DNA of 64,000 nucleotides from Cunninghamia lanceolata (GCA_027924645.1 BSBN01000242.1:2232001-2296000); one strand, 5' to 3'; positions 1-13,403 are shown, counted from the stretch's first letter. Numbers and translations are program-made. Notes: a model not told the origin generated them from the sequence alone.

Positions 1-889
1 ATTCCATTCTCACATACCTCCATCTCCCCATCCTTCATCCACTATCCTACATATCTCCCCAATCACTTTCCTATGGTCCATGCTTTTGCATAAGCCTTTC
101 ATCCATCCTTTTGCATAAGTCCTCCTTAATCCATATCATAATCCATTCTTCCCTCTATAACCACATCATAATCCACTAGCATTCCCTTCATAATTCACTA
201 TCTACCTAATCCATCTCACTTTCATGCAATCCCCTACCAACATCTATGAGCATAATGACATTTGACATGGTCCATGCAATGACATTCATCTCTAATGGGA
301 CTATCACCTTTCATGGAACTAGACACTTGAGTCCTTCCTATCCATATTCCCCTTCTCCCATCTAAAAAGTAAAAAAAAATCAAAATAGTAAAGAGAAATC
401 CATTCACCCAATGGTGAAAACCACCCTTGGTGGCACCTTGGATAAGTACCATGATAAAAACTTGGAAAACATGCATCATGTGTAGGTTGATATTCTATGT
501 CACTTACACTTGGGGGCACATTGTCTCATCCAATCTATCATTTTCCATCCTATCATGTCCTATCTTACCATATCCTACCATCCGTATCCAATACACCCAT
601 TTACCTATCCTATTGAGTCCATCCATTTACCCTTCCTCCTTTTGATCTTGATAAGGATATGGGGGGAAAATGTTGAAATATGCTTTGGGTATCTCTTGAC
701 ATACCTCATCCTTTCCATTTGATCCTATTATTATCCTATATTCATAGGCTTTGTCATGAAAAATCCTAAACATTACACGAAGAGTGGGGCATGTTATTCC
801 TATGCGACATAGTCTTTGAGATCACATCCTTGTTCTCTTACGCATACATCCATTCCATTCCACTATAGCTTATCCTTGTATCTATCCAT

Positions 890-980
890 TTATCATGAGC
901 TTTCCATTCCATGGCCTATCCTCTTATTTATCCATCTATCATGAGTTGTCCATCCCATCCATCTATCATGAGCCTATCAT
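890..980 (+). repeat. Short degenerate tandem repeat, CCATCTATCATGAGC type
   Basis: Three to four imperfect copies of a roughly 17-40-bp unit containing ATCCATYTATCATGAG follow one another. They lie in the noncoding 3' region of the leftmost element. Confidence 0.5.
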
Positions 981-1119
981 CACATTTACTAATTGCCCAT
1001 CTTTTTATCCATCCAATCCTACCTCCATCCTTGCACCTAGACTTGGTTTCCCCTTGTCATTGGTATCTAGCATAAAGGCTACCCCAATTGTAATCCATTG
1101 GCATTTTCCAAAATATTTC

Positions 1120-1310
1120 CAAAAATAAAAAATAAAAGAATCCAAAAAAATCAAAACATTTCCAAAAATCCAAAGAAATCAAAACATTTCAAAAATCCAA
1201 AAAAATCAAAACATTTCAAAAATACAAGAAAAAATCAAAACATTTCAAAAATCCAAAAAAAATCAAAACATTTCAAAAATACAAAAAAATCAAATATCCA
1301 ACAAAAATCC
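1120..1310 (+). repeat. A-rich tandem repeat, about 26-bp unit
   Basis: The motif AATCAAAACATTTCAAAAAT recurs about six times with a spacing near 26-28 bp. Copies differ by small indels in the A runs. No coding role is apparent. Confidence 0.75.
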
Positions 1311-1562
1311 AAGCAATAAAATCAATCCATCAAATCAATTCATCACATCAAACTCAAATCAAATCACTCCATCTAATCAATCCATCAAGTCCATCAACAT
1401 CAATTCATCAAATCAAACCAATTCCTCAAATCAAATCAAGTAAGTCAATCCAAACAATGATCCAAATGCAAGTCATCCTTAATCCATACTAATCAAGTTA
1501 ATCGATCTTGCCAAATTATCCAATCACATCCTTTGGTCTTGATCCCTATCTTGTCGTAAACC

Positions 1563-1700
1563 AAATTAATCAATCAATCATCATCATCATCATCATCAAT
1601 GGGATATATCATTCCCACATCCTTGTGTTGATCTAGGGATATATCGTTCCCCGTAATGACAACACTATCATCATCAATCAATCAATTAATCATTGATTTA
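1563..1700 (+). repeat. ATC/ATCA microsatellite and a doubled ATATATCRTTCCC motif
   Basis: An ATCAATC tract is followed by five or six ATC units. The motif GGGATATATC(A/G)TTCCC, itself nearly palindromic, occurs at about 1600 and 1630. A second ATCAATC tract follows. Confidence 0.6.
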
Positions 1701-2245
1701 CAACTTGACAGTGGCAATACCTTGTTTGTCTTTGTATCATTTGTGCATGCTTGCTTGCTTGCGTGTGTTATCTTTTTATCTTGAATTTGTATCAAATTCA
1801 TGTCCTTCTAGATAATATTCATATCTTGTGTATGTTGGAATAGCTTTTTGCATTAACCTTTGCATCTAAGGTCATATCATACCTTTTGTGCATTAGGAAT
1901 TTAATGCTCTAAGTTTTCTTCCTCATACGTTAGACAAGGCCGTATTATGCTAGTGCATAAGACACATCATCACCTTGGTCCTTATACCTTGGTGCATAAC
2001 ATCTAGTGCTATATCAAACTTCATGGTTGCTCACCTTCATTGCAACATAATGCATCTTCTTCTATCCATTCCCTTAGCTATCTTCCTTATCCAATCCCTT
2101 TCATTTCAAGAGCCTACCTGTGTTTGTCCAACCCGCCTATCCTCTCGAGGGGGCATCATCATCCTACCCATTTTCCTCTATCCATACCTTAGCTTCTCTG
2201 AAATGATGTTACTCGACATAAATCTCATCATCTCGAACATCATCT

Positions 2246-2260
2246 CAAAGAGGGGCAAAA
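2246..2260 (+). other. Polypurine tract (PPT) before LTR
   Basis: The purine run CAAAGAGGGGCAAAA directly precedes the TG of the LTR at 2261. A PPT primes plus-strand DNA synthesis in LTR retrotransposons and sits immediately 5' of the 3' LTR, as here. Confidence 0.65.
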
Positions 2261-2362
2261 TGTAGGCACCCAAATTTGTCCATGTCTTGCATCACCTAGT
2301 CAAATACATTATTAGAGACATCATGTAGCATTTTGTCCTAATCCCACTTATTCCATTATCCG

Positions 2363-2453
2363 ATTAATTAAATAAATCTTATTTATTTAATTAATTTCCC
2401 ATCCTAATCCCACTAATCAATTAATTAAATAAATCTTATTTATTTAATTAATT
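2363..2453. repeat. Two tandem perfect A/T hairpins in the LTR U3
   Basis: ATTAATTAAATAAAT, loop CTT, then its exact reverse complement, at 2363-2395. The same hairpin recurs at 2419-2453 with arms extended to 16 bp. The two are 57 bp apart and form a tandem duplication that includes the TTTCCCatCCTAATCCCACT flank. Confidence 0.85.
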
Positions 2454-2737
2454 TCCCTTTCACATGTCCCAACTAATTCAAATAAAATATTTGAATTTAT
2501 CCTCACCTCTCACCACATTCCAACACTTGTCCACCTCTCAATTTAGTCATGTGTGGTAGTAAAGCTTTCATTTAATATCCTTCACATGTCCAACTAATAG
2601 GTCTCCTTTATTCTCCTTCCCACACTTGTCACATGACTACAACTCCTTAAGGAGTGGGAAACCCTATTCGATCCTAGTCGTCCATATCATTGAAACCAAC
2701 TTTCAATCACAACCATTTGTTCAAACCACTCACTTCC

Positions 2738-2744
2738 TATAAAT
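2738..2744 (+). promoter_or_regulatory. TATA box of the LTR promoter
   Basis: TATAAAT follows a C/T-rich stretch and precedes CAACCCTCTC, a typical plant LTR U3/R boundary arrangement. Confidence 0.55.
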
Positions 2745-3074
2745 CAACCCTCTCACAAGCCATTTGCACGATGGAGTATTCAAGTATCCTTATGCTCTCG
2801 AAATGACATTAGAGCCTCTTGTCATTCATCCTCATGCCATTGTTATGCTTCTGAAATAGTGATCAATCAACATTCCTCCCATATTCAACCTTTGAATTCA
2901 TGCATTCCTATGCAAGATTGAGAAGAGCAATGGAGATAAATCAAGAGTAACGTGGAGATTAGTTTGCATTTGCATTTGTTATTTTGATTTTCATGTTATC
3001 TTGTGCTCTATTGTGATTGTTAGGGTTTCATTATTGTTGTTTATGCTTTTACCCAGATTTTTACCCTAGCTACA

Positions 3075-6000
3075 CTTGGTACACTTAATACATGCTTAAT
3101 TAGTTATAACTATATTAAAGATAGATGAATGGTACATTTTGGGACTTGTTTCTTCAATGATTAAATGTGCTTAGATGACTCTAGAATTCCTTTTTTCTAT
3201 ATATTTATTTGTTTTTATGAAAAAAAATACACATGAATGAATATTTGAACACTCTGAATCTCTCTAGAGCTATTTGTGCAGAAGAACATTCAACTCTAGA
3301 CCAACGTGATAGAGCTCTAGAGTGGGCCATAGAGCTCCAAAGTGGTACTATAGAGTTCCAATTGTCAAGCAATTCACAAACCCATCATCAAAATGACAGA
3401 CTTCAACACATGGCACTAATTTTGGTGCACACCTCATAAAGCATAGGATGAGTTTGAGTGACTTTAGTTAATTTAGTTGTCAAGAAACTTTTGACTATCT
3501 ATTTTTAGTGTTCTCCTTCATACCCTATTCTCATGGACCTAACACTCTAATTATTTGGATAACTGAAGTATCTTTCCATTCAGTTCTTCTTTGACTTTGG
3601 ATGCACTCCAGTGTGATTCATGCATGTTCTTTTCTCTCATCTTAAAATTACGAAATTTCTTACTTAAATTGAAGTCAGCTTTTATTCAAAATAAGAGACT
3701 TGCAGTATCAGAAGTAGCTGTAGGGATTCATACTTCAATAAGTCTTAGTTAAAGCCTAGATTAATAAATCTCCTCAAATATTAGAAGCGAAGGGGATTTC
3801 ATTCATTAGGGAGTTCAAATAGTTAGCATTTTTCTCTAGAAATCAAATTCACTAGGAAGTAATTCTATGACAAGACAATATGTAAGATCCCATTTCTTTA
3901 TTAGTTGTAAATAAGAAAATCATTCTGACATTTTCTTAGCATAGAAGGTCAATCCAGATGAGCAGTAGGGCCCACTCTACCCAAAGGAGGTGATCTTATG
4001 GTATTCCTATGTGTGTGTTAAATTCATTACTTTACTATTTTTTTAGATAGAATCATTCCACTCATTTGGTTATTTGTCTTTGTATGCTTTAGAACAAGGA
4101 CCTACATGCAATTGTATAAATCAAAAAATATAACTAAAAACTTTTCTCTTTTAGCATTTTTATTTAACAAGTGTGTTCATTACTTTCAGCATGAATGTTT
4201 ATTTTTAGCATATGTGTTAATTCTAACAAGTGAATTCAATTAAAGTGTGTTTATTTCCTAGAACATTAAGTTAGGTTTCCATCCCATTTTAGTTGTTTTA
4301 GGATAGAATAGTATCCTTGAGACTTAGGAACCCTATTACAAATTGCTTCAGACACCAACCCATATTGATAGACTTAAATGATGAGTAATTAAATACACTA
4401 CAATGGCCTCATAACTTATCTTAATGTCTCTATGATTGGATTAAAGCTTATATTGAGTTGATTATGATATGATGTAATTATAGGGTGGATATGTTCCTTA
4501 CTAGATTACATGTCCCCATTGGTCATTATATGTTGCTTCAGCTATGATCTATGTTATCAGATTTGACGCTTCGCCTTAAGTGTGCAAGATATATATAGGT
4601 GTTTGACCAATAGATGGATGTGGATGAGAATGACATGAATTCACTTGATCTTCTCACTATACCCAACCCTACTAGTTGAGTCACTAACCTTGTGACTCTT
4701 GTGGTATGTTTGGTTATTTAACCCATCCTATTTGGTTATGAATAGAAGGATGTTCCTTGTGTTTACCTAGTTCACCACTAATCTGAATCATTAGTGATTA
4801 TGAATCTTTGTGTTGTGGTTGAATTCAAAACGTGCTTGTTTCCTCTATGTGTGTTTATTTAACTTGAGTTTGCATGCATTCTCTCAAGTTTTTAAAATGT
4901 TTGTTTTGGAGTGTTTGGGGAGTAATCTTAAATGCATGGTTGAAAAGTTAGTTATTTAACTACCTTTGTAACAAGGTCATGCATTTTAATGTGGAAATAT
5001 TTAGAAAATACTTTAAGTTAAAAGAAATTATTTTGATTATATGCATTAGCTAATTTGGGAAATCACTATGTTATGCATTTAAAGGAAATTCCTATATACA
5101 TTAGTTAATTTGTGAACTTGCTATGTTAGTCATTTAAAAGGTATTTTTTGCAAATGCATTTGATTTATATGATTAGCGAAATATAAAAAAGAAAAATATT
5201 TATTTGTAAAATATCTAACTTGAAGTATCCTCTTATTTATGCAATTGATTATTATTTCTTGCTTTTGGTTGTGCCCACACTAGGTGGTTGCATATGGCAT
5301 CTCATTACTTGGAATGGAATTGAGTTTGAATTCATAAAATAGATGTATGTATTTATTTTATGATGTTGTGATTTATTTTTGAGAAATTCAAAGTGGCACC
5401 ATTAGGTTGGCAAAATTTCCCCAAAATTTTATGTGATTGCATATTTGGGGTTTTGGGTCGAATAGAGCAAAAGGGTGTTGTTAGAAAATTGATTGGGTGT
5501 TTTTTTAAGTTTTTTAAAAAACATAAAATGGTCCGGAAATCCTCACAAAAAATTGTGTGATTGAAAAAGTGTGATCCCTAGCCTATTTAGAGCAAGAGGG
5601 TATAACTGACTTTAAAATTGTGCACTTTTTATTTATAGTAAATTTTGGTGAATAGTGAAAAAGCTCAAAGCTTCCATTAATGGTGATTGAGCTTTTTGCA
5701 TGGTTCTTGGAATTGTAAAAACATGAATTTTAGATTTTAAGGCATGTAAAAGATTTTTATTTTATGGGATGAAATGTCTCATGTTGGAATTGTGATTTCC
5801 TACCTTTTGGATATAGGCATCATGTTTTTTGGACTTGTTTTCCATGTCATAATCTTTTGGGTCATTTTGGGCATTTTGAGCTAGGATTACACCCTGGAGA
5901 TAGGAGTAGAGGGGAACCCATGGTGATGTCACTCTACATCCTTGTCTAGTAGTCTTCTCCTATTACTCATTAGGTTGATGTACCTAATTATATATGTGAT

Positions 6001-6343
6001 TCCCTTGCTTGAGTATTGTTGGATCATCAAACTCATTGCTTGGTGTTGGTGGTTGTCACCATTCCCTCATTTGTCATTTGTTGTTGATTACCATAACCCT
6101 TGCGCGCCATTGTTTGAATATGATCACAATGTGTATGTTTATTGGATGACCATGTTATGCCTTATATTTTGTGCTTCGATCATTTGGTGTATGATGACTT
6201 AACATGTATTAATGGAAGAATTATAACATGGAATTGGAGTGTTTTCCTTCTTTTCTCAACTGCATTGAAATGAAATGATTGGTGTTGATGAATAGTAAAG
6301 GACAAGTTATGTGGATTTATGCATTGGACCCTTGATGTGTGTG
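3075..6343. other. Unassigned noncoding DNA
   Basis: No ORF with recognisable domains is seen; the longest (3233-3439, 68 codons) has no motif and is probably chance. The base composition and phrases such as TTAGTTAATTTGTGAACTTGC, repeated imperfectly at about 5045 and 5100, suggest old repeat sequence. The same kind of sequence resumes to the right of LTR element 1, so this and 10963-13403 are probably one older repeat split by that insertion. Confidence 0.5.
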
Positions 6344-6348
6344 TATTC

Positions 6349-7882
6349 TGATGAGCACAGATTATACTGAGAGGGGGGTGAACCAGTATAATACAATATT
6401 TTTCTTTTTCAACACTTAACAACCATAACAATATCAATCACACAATATCTAATAATTATGCAACACAAGAAGAACATAAGATTTATGTGGAAACCCTTAA
6501 GGGTGAAAACCACGGTAAAACATTGATTATATATAAATCTCTATTACAATCTTTGTAGGCACCAAACCGTTGGAGACACCAATCCCCACCTATAGAATTT
6601 GTAGGCACCAACCCACTGGAGACACCAATCCCCACAACTGAGCACCAAATCAGTAAGAGACACCAATCTCTTCTTTTGGGAAGCACTAACCTCCTACACA
6701 ATAAGATTTATGCCGTCTTGATGTTCCTTTCTCAATGCCTCTAGAAAGATCTTCTTGTATATGATGCACTCTTCACAAATTAACACATTCTCTTTCAAAT
6801 CTGCATATACCTCCTTTAGATCTGCATGTATATATTTCAGATTTACATATACAAACTCACACCTTAGATGTTGTAACTGATTTATCTTCAACACTCCACA
6901 TACATCAAACCGAAACTTCACTCTTGATTACAAAACATTAAAGTTAATCTATATCTTCAAATAATAGTGATCAATGACTAATGCGTACTGCTATTCCTAC
7001 AGAAGGATCGCTGCACACAAGGATCATTGTCAAATACAAGAATTGTTGCATACAAATATCACTATCAAATACATGGATTGTTGCATACAAATATCACTGC
7101 TCATATGTTAATCATTCCTCATAACATCATTGCTACTCTTCATCATTGTTGCTCTTTAAATATGATCTGCCCTAATTCGTATGATGTTGCATTGTATTTC
7201 TTACTATGATAACACTCCATCCATCTTCTATTTATATCTCTTTATGTCTCTTCACCAGAAGAGGTGACTATTCCATTTCAAGTCGGCCTTAATTTATTTT
7301 AATCTTCCTTATAGGGAAGTTAACCTTCATCACAATTTATTTGTTTTAACTTCTATTCCATCAAGAGTGGCGATAATAAGAAGGGGTAGACCTTGTCAAT
7401 CAACTCAATTAAACTTTAATTTGATTTTAAACTTGGCACTACATAACCATAAGACTTGATCAATTAGCATACATTTGACTTGGGTGATTAATCTTTACTT
7501 ATATGCGTTTTGTTTTCCTTATATGTAATCATTGCTCTTCATAAGATATGAACAATAAAAACCAAAGCAACAAGTCAACTCCTCTCATGAATGTCTTTTA
7601 CAAGTCAGCCACCACTTGCACTATCTTATTTGTTTGGTGGCATCTTTGGAAGCCTTGTGTGCATCTTTATTACTTTCAAATGAATATATGATTAGTGGCC
7701 TTTGGCCATTGCTACCTTAGTGATTTTCTTCTTCTTGGACTAGTGAATTCCATCGTGACATCCATGACATCTTTCTTGACATCGATGACAATATACTTAC
7801 CAACAATCTCCCATACGCCTTTGACATCAATGACAACAATCTCATCCATACACATTTGACATCAATGACTACATTTCCAACA
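6349..7882 (-). repeat. LTR element 1, left LTR (3' LTR in element sense)
   Basis: 1,534 bp starting TGATGAGCAC and ending TTTCCAACA on the + strand. It matches 9406-10957 along its whole length with scattered substitutions and indels, noticeably more than between the LTRs of element 2, so this insertion is probably the older one. Confidence 0.9.
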
Positions 7883-7895
7883 ATCCCCCCCTTTT
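7883..7895 (-). other. LTR element 1 polypurine tract
   Basis: Read on the minus strand this is AAAAGGGGGGGAT, directly before the TGTTGG start of the LTR. Confidence 0.85.
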
Positions 7896-8251
7896 GTCAT
7901 TGATGGCAGCATAATTTTCCCCCTGTCTCTATCTCTCCCCCTTTGACATCAATGGCAAAGGGATGTAACATACTTCTCCTTCATGATGTGATTCTTCCTC
8001 TTTTCTGTGATGCTCCCCCTATCTATAAAGTTCCTCCTTTCTGAAATACTTCCTCTTTACATCAATGGCATCATTCTTCCTTTTGATAACTCCCCCTTTT
8101 TGAAACTCTCCTTTTGACATCAATGGTAAAGGATTACTGATTACTCTCACAAGGAATCTTCATCGGCTAATCTAACTCTAAATTTTCTTCTCCACAGAGC
8201 TAAAAGATAATGCAATGATTAGCTCCCCCTAAATTCATACTTCTTATGAAC

Positions 8252-9343
8252 TTAGTGACACCTCTTGTGCATGCAATGCAATTTGCTCAAACATAAATTC
8301 TTCCTTCTTTCATTCTTGCTTCCCCTTACAAACTTTTGTAGATCCTTTCTTTTGATTGCCACGATATCTACCTTTATGCTTTGTCTAGGAGGTTCCATAA
8401 AATCACTTCTACAAAAGCGAGTTGTATGTCCAAAGTTATTGCACTTATAACATATGACATTGTAATCCATTAAAGGAACAAATGAATTATATTTCCTAAT
8501 TGAAAACCCATAAGGACTTGTATCTTTGTTCCAACCAAAATTTATTGCATGAGTCCTATAATCTCTTGCTTTATGACCAAAATTATTACAGGAATAGCAA
8601 TAACTATAAAATGAATTTTGGAACCTGGTCTTATGCGCTTGCCTCAGAGGAAAGGACTTTTTGGATTTGTCCTTGTTAACTTCTGGAGGAGTGCTTGATT
8701 TCTATGGAACATGATTCTCCTTCTTCTTATTACTTTCATTTTTTATAGGACTCTTTAGCACATATGTATAGCTTTTTGTCTTTTTCTCATTTTCCTTCTT
8801 TGGAGGCTCTTTGGAATCTTCTTTGTTAGCCATCTAATTTTCCTCATATCCAAGACCAGTCTTTAGAAATGGTGACCTTTGCCCATTTATAATATCATCC
8901 AAGATCTTGGTACTCTTTTCAAACTTGAGGCTTCTGTTTAGCTTAGCAGTTGTTTCCTCTAATTCTTTCCTTAAGGAAGCAATTCTGGACTCATGCCTCT
9001 CACAATCTTTTGCTTTTGCTATTAATTGCATTTTTACCTCTTCCTTAATTTGTTTTGCCTCTTCAATTTGAATTTTCAGATCGATGATCATTTTCTCTAA
9101 CTCTTCAAGACTTTGTGACATTTTAGCCTTAGATTCATATTCCTCTTGAAGCTGTAATTTTTGTTTCAAATTCTTCTTTCCAAGTTTCTTGATCTCATCT
9201 AAGACACAAATGAGTTCTTGTTCCAAATCAATTTTAGCATCCATTTCATCATATTCTTCCTCTTCTAACTCCATCTCTTCTTTTCTTTCACTCATAAAGT
9301 CATCTTCACTCTCCAATACATCACTCCTTGTTTCTATTGCCAT
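8252..9343 (-). pseudogene. LTR element 1 gag-like ORF with CCHC knuckles, two stops
   Basis: One reading frame runs from an ATG at 9343 to 8252, broken by in-frame TAG codons at 8834-8836 and 8702-8704. The first 169 codons are highly acidic, then coiled-coil, and end in QRSPFLKTGLGY, a phrase typical of plant Copia Gag of the SIRE/Maximus type. Further on lie two zinc knuckles. The first, CYSCNNFGHKARDY, has lost its last Cys to Tyr; the second, CYKCNNFGHTTRFC, is intact CX2CX4HX4C. Gag packages element RNA into particles. The stops mean this copy probably makes only the coiled-coil part. The start was chosen because the frame opens 42 bp after the primer-binding site region. Confidence 0.75.
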
Positions 9344-9384
9344 GTGTGCTTGAGATCTACCTTCTAGCGGTTAAACTATTCAAA

Positions 9385-9403
9385 GGAACCCACTCTGATA
9401 CCA
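9385..9403 (-). other. LTR element 1 primer-binding site, initiator Met-tRNA type
   Basis: On the minus strand it reads TGGTATCAGAGTGGGTTCC, two bases after the LTR end. TGGTATCAGAGC is the classic plant Copia site matching the 3' end of initiator Met-tRNA. Confidence 0.9.
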
Positions 9404-9405
9404 AT

Positions 9406-10957
9406 TGATGAGCACACAATTATACTAAGAGGGGGGTGAATCAGTATAATAGAATCTTTTATTTTTTCAACACTTAACAACCATAACAATATCAATCACG
9501 CAAGATCTAACAATTATGCAACACAAGAAGAACACAATATTTACGTGGGAACCCTTACGAGAGAAAACCGTAGCAAAAAATTGCTTATATATAAATCTCT
9601 GTTGCAATCTTTGTAGGGACCAACCTATAGGAGACACCAATCCCCTCTTATATGATTTGTAGGCACCAACCCACTGGAGACACCAATCCCCACAACTGAG
9701 CACCAACTCAGTAAGAGACACCAATCCCCACAACTAAGCACCAACTTAGTAAGAGACACCAATATGTTCTATTGGGAAGCACCAACCTTCTACACAATAA
9801 GATTTCTACCTTCGTGATGTTCCTTTCTCAATGCCTTCACAAAGATCTTCTTGTAGATGATGCGCTCTTCACCAATTAACACATTCTTTTTCAAATCTGC
9901 ATATACCTCCTTTAGATCTGCATATACAAAATCATACCTCTAATGTTGTAAGTGATTTATCTTCAACACTCCACATACATCAAACTAAAACTTCACTCTT
10001 GAATTACAAAACATCAAAGTTGATCGTTGCCTTCAAATAATAGTGATTAATAACTAATGCCTACTGATGTTACTGCACAAGGATCACTACACACAAGGAT
10101 CACTGTCAAATATAAGAAGCGTTGCATACAAATATCATTGTCAAATACATGGATTGCTTCATACAAATATCACTACTCATATGTTAAGCATTCCTCATAA
10201 CATCATCGCTGCTCTTCATCATCGTTGCTCTTTAAATATGATTTTCTCTAATTCGTATGATGTTGCATTGTATTTCTTACTATGATAACACTCTATTCAT
10301 CTTCTATTTATATCTATTTATGTCTCTTCACCAAAAGACGATTATTTCATTTCAAGTTGGCCTTAATTTATTTTAATCTTCCTTATAGGGAAGTCGACCT
10401 TCATCACAATTTATTTGTTTTAACTTCTATTCCCTCAAGAGTGGCGGCAATAAGAATGGGTCAACCTTGTCAATCAACTCATTTAAACTTTAATCTGATT
10501 TTAAACTTGGTGCTACATAACCATAATACTTGAGCGATTAACATACCTTTGACTTGGACGATTAATCTTTACTTATATGCCTTTTGTTTTCCTTATATGT
10601 AACTGATGCTCTTCATAAGATATGGATAGTAAAAACTAAAGAAACAAGTCGACTCCTCTCATGAAAATGTATTTTACAAGTCGACCACCACTTTCATTAT
10701 CTTATTTGTTTGGTGGCATCCTTGGAAGCCTTGTGTGCATCTTTATTACTTTTAAATAAACATACAATTATTGGCCTTTGGCCATTGCTACTGTAGTGAT
10801 TTTCTTCTTCTTGAACTAGTTAATTCCATCATGATATCCATGTCATCTTTCTTGACATCAATGACAATAAACTTACCAACAATCTCCATACGCCTTTGAC
10901 ATCAATGACAACAATCTCTTCCATACGCCTTTGACATCAATGACTACATTTCCAACA
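9406..10957 (-). repeat. LTR element 1, right LTR (5' LTR in element sense)
   Basis: 1,552 bp, TGATGAGCAC...TTTCCAACA on the + strand, followed by the target duplication TATTC at 10958-10962. Confidence 0.9.
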
Positions 10958-10962
10958 TATTC

Positions 10963-13403
10963 AAGTGTGGTTGTGCATTAAATTACTAATGTATTTTTAT
11001 CTTCAAATTATGCATTGGACACTTGATGTGTGTGTATTTAGGTGTGGTTGTGCATTTAATTCTATTGGATTATTATTCTTGTGGTGTTATGCATTAGATA
11101 GTGTGGATTATTGGCGTCTCATGTGAGACCCTAGTTTGTGTGTGAGATTGGTCACACTAGAAGTGTATCCATGATCTCTCTTCGTAGCTCAAGGGTTTCC
11201 TAGAGTGGCATAGACATCTATTACACTCGATGATGGTATATGGTTGGGAGGTGAGTGACATTCCCCATTGGTTCACATTTGGAAGATCACTTGGGAGCTT
11301 GAAGAGCTCTTAGTTTGGTATATTTTCAATCTTGTAATATGCCATGAGTTATGTAAAGGTTGTAATTGTTGGTAGGACAAAGTTGTGCAACACACAAAAC
11401 AAGATTAAAAGGCACCATGTGACACATGCAACACTTACAACTGACATGTGAGAGAATCTAAGGGTCACAATAAGGAAAATGACATATACCTCTATGTAAC
11501 AATATGTATATAGATACACCACACTTGTAGGAGAGAGATGTGTGAGTAAGAAGAGATGTGAAAGAAAGAGAAGAAACGAAAAGATAATATATATGTATAA
11601 GAAATATCACATGTTAAGATATTCATGTGAACATACTGCAAGTATATATAGTGATTATATAATGGTTTGTACTAGTTGTCATATGAATGTGATGAAAGGT
11701 CATGTGTATGTATTTTTGATTAATTGACATTGTATTCTGCCAAACTTCATTGTAATCCACTACACTGATTCTAATCTTCCTCTTGCCCATTTATATCGGG
11801 GTATAAACTACACTTTGGAGAGCATAAGCACAGATCTTCAGTCTATGCCCCCTCTCCCACTAACAATAATCATATTATTATTGTAATTAATATTGTATTT
11901 GATCTCAATTTATGCCCATCCAAGTATTATTCAGATGTGGGCTTGCAATTGTAATAATTATTGTGTTATGTATTTTGGTAGAAAAATGCATGTGTAGGCG
12001 GGTAATTTCATTTAAGCTTTGTAGATGTTTCTATTCATGCTTTTTGAAAAAAGTGATTAAGTGATATTTTATTTCATTAATGTGTAGTGGAGGTAATTGA
12101 AACTCCATGGTGTGGTTGGTGTTCATCCAACTCTTATTTCCATTAAGTTATGATCAATTTGATATGTCATTGTAGCATGATTGATAGGCTTGTTCTCATG
12201 TGCATTAAATAGTTGAATTGATCTTATTTGGAAATAAAATATTTAGGTGAATCAAGCTTTGAGTTATGTTATCAAAACGAAATGAGATTCATTATTATAG
12301 AATGTCCTTGCTTAGTTACGATGCATGGAAAGTTGGGCTCTAAATCATGTTTCAATAGCATGTTAGAGTATGCTTGTTAGCCATGTAAAGAGAAGCAAAT
12401 TGTAGTTGATATTTATAATGATGAATCTTGGTGTTTTGATATCAATGCTAGTGGATCCTATTGTTTAGAATTAGAAACATCTATGTTTGCGATGAGATTC
12501 ATTTCATGGTAATACATGTATGTCATTATTTGTGTAGCATTTGATTATCATCTTAGAAGGGATTTATCATGCTTGGGCAACCCTGATTATGAGATGTATA
12601 GGCTTAATAATTTATGTAGTCGAAATGAAACTTGAATCAATGTTCTATTTATCATTTGAATGCTACGATTAGATAGAATCAATTATACAATGTTGTGTAG
12701 TTGACATTATGCAAGGAGTTAAATTACTCTTGTATGGTTGTCACATTTGATGTCTTATGATGTCAATGCTTAAGAAATATATGTTATGCTCTGATCATTG
12801 TTATGGTTGTGGAGTGAAAACATTAGTCTATGTTGTGCATTCGACTCTTGTAAGAGTTAACACCTGCCATGTATGTTTGTGTTGTACATGAGGCAAATGG
12901 GTATGCTAGTGAATAATGACATTTTGGGTTAAAATGAATCCCTTGTTTTATGTAGAATTTTATGCATGTTGTTGAACCTTGAGTGCAGGTAAATGTTTGG
13001 ATCAAACCATTTCTAGTGAACACTTGGTTTGAGGTTGTTATGCCTTGTTTAGAGGCTAGTATGCTATAGGCTTGTTCTGCTCTAGCTCTACCCTTATATT
13101 GGTTTGTGTGACCTCATTTTTTCCTTTGAGGTTCCTCACAAGTTATCCATTCCATTGTGTTGGAATGTGTGCCTTTGAGTGAAAGCACCTAGTCAACAGT
13201 TTGATTGGTTGAGGCTTGTATCTCCCAATTGACCTTCCTCTTGAGGGGGGAAATCCTAGTGAGTGGATATCATTCTCACATTTTCTTGGATGTTGATTGT
13301 GTCATCTTAGGATGTGGAATGAAGAAGTGTGTCACTCTCATTCCAATCCTTGTGTCTATGAGAGAAAAAGATCATAGACTAGTGTCTAATATTTGCCTTA
13401 GAG
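10963..13403. other. Unassigned repeat-like noncoding DNA
   Basis: No recognisable coding domain is present. The start repeats the left flank of element 1: GCATTGGACACTTGATGTG occurs at about 6321 and 11011, showing that element 1 landed in a short tandem repeat. From 13404 onward the sequence is shared with 30344 onward (duplication unit A). ORFs at 12823-13023 and 13205-13450 have no motif and I do not call them genes. Confidence 0.5.

Larger units (their letters stand above)
1..2260 (+). mobile_element. 3' internal region of a Gypsy-like LTR retrotransposon, noncoding
   Basis: No credible long ORF is present. The stretch is strongly C/T-biased on the + strand and full of short degenerate repeats built on CCATCC and ATCAATC. 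It ends in a polypurine tract followed at once by TGTAGGCACC, the start of an LTR, so I read it as the untranslated 3' part of an element whose gag-pol lies left of the window. Plant Gypsy elements, notably the Tat/Ogre group, are known to carry variable tandem repeats just before the 3' LTR, which fits. The lineage is not proven because no protein domain is visible. Confidence 0.5.
2261..3074 (+). mobile_element. Gypsy-like LTR (3' LTR of the leftmost element)
   Basis: The left end TGTAGGCACC follows a polypurine tract. A TATA box (TATAAAT, 2738-2744) sits in a promoter-like context about 60% of the way in, and the likely right end is CTAGCTACA at 3074, giving TG...CA ends and about 814 bp. 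The right boundary is the less certain one, since the matching 5' LTR and the target-site duplication lie outside the window. The U3 part contains two A/T palindromes in tandem. Confidence 0.55.
6349..10957 (-). mobile_element. LTR element 1: gag-only Copia-like retrotransposon, complete
   Basis: Direct repeats 6349-7882 and 9406-10957 bound a 1.5-kb interior. On the minus strand the LTR runs TGTTGGAAAT...CTCATCA. The element is flanked by the 5-bp target duplication TATTC (6344-6348 and 10958-10962). A primer-binding site for initiator Met-tRNA and a polypurine tract sit exactly where they should, so the element is oriented on the minus strand. The interior encodes only a coiled-coil and zinc-knuckle gag-like protein; there is no protease, integrase, reverse transcriptase or RNase H. 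It is therefore non-autonomous, of the kind called TR-GAG or LARD in plants. Confidence 0.9.

Noticed and set aside
3233..3439. 68-codon + strand ORF
   Set aside because: No homology that I recognise, no start context or neighbours, and length expected by chance in this much noncoding DNA.
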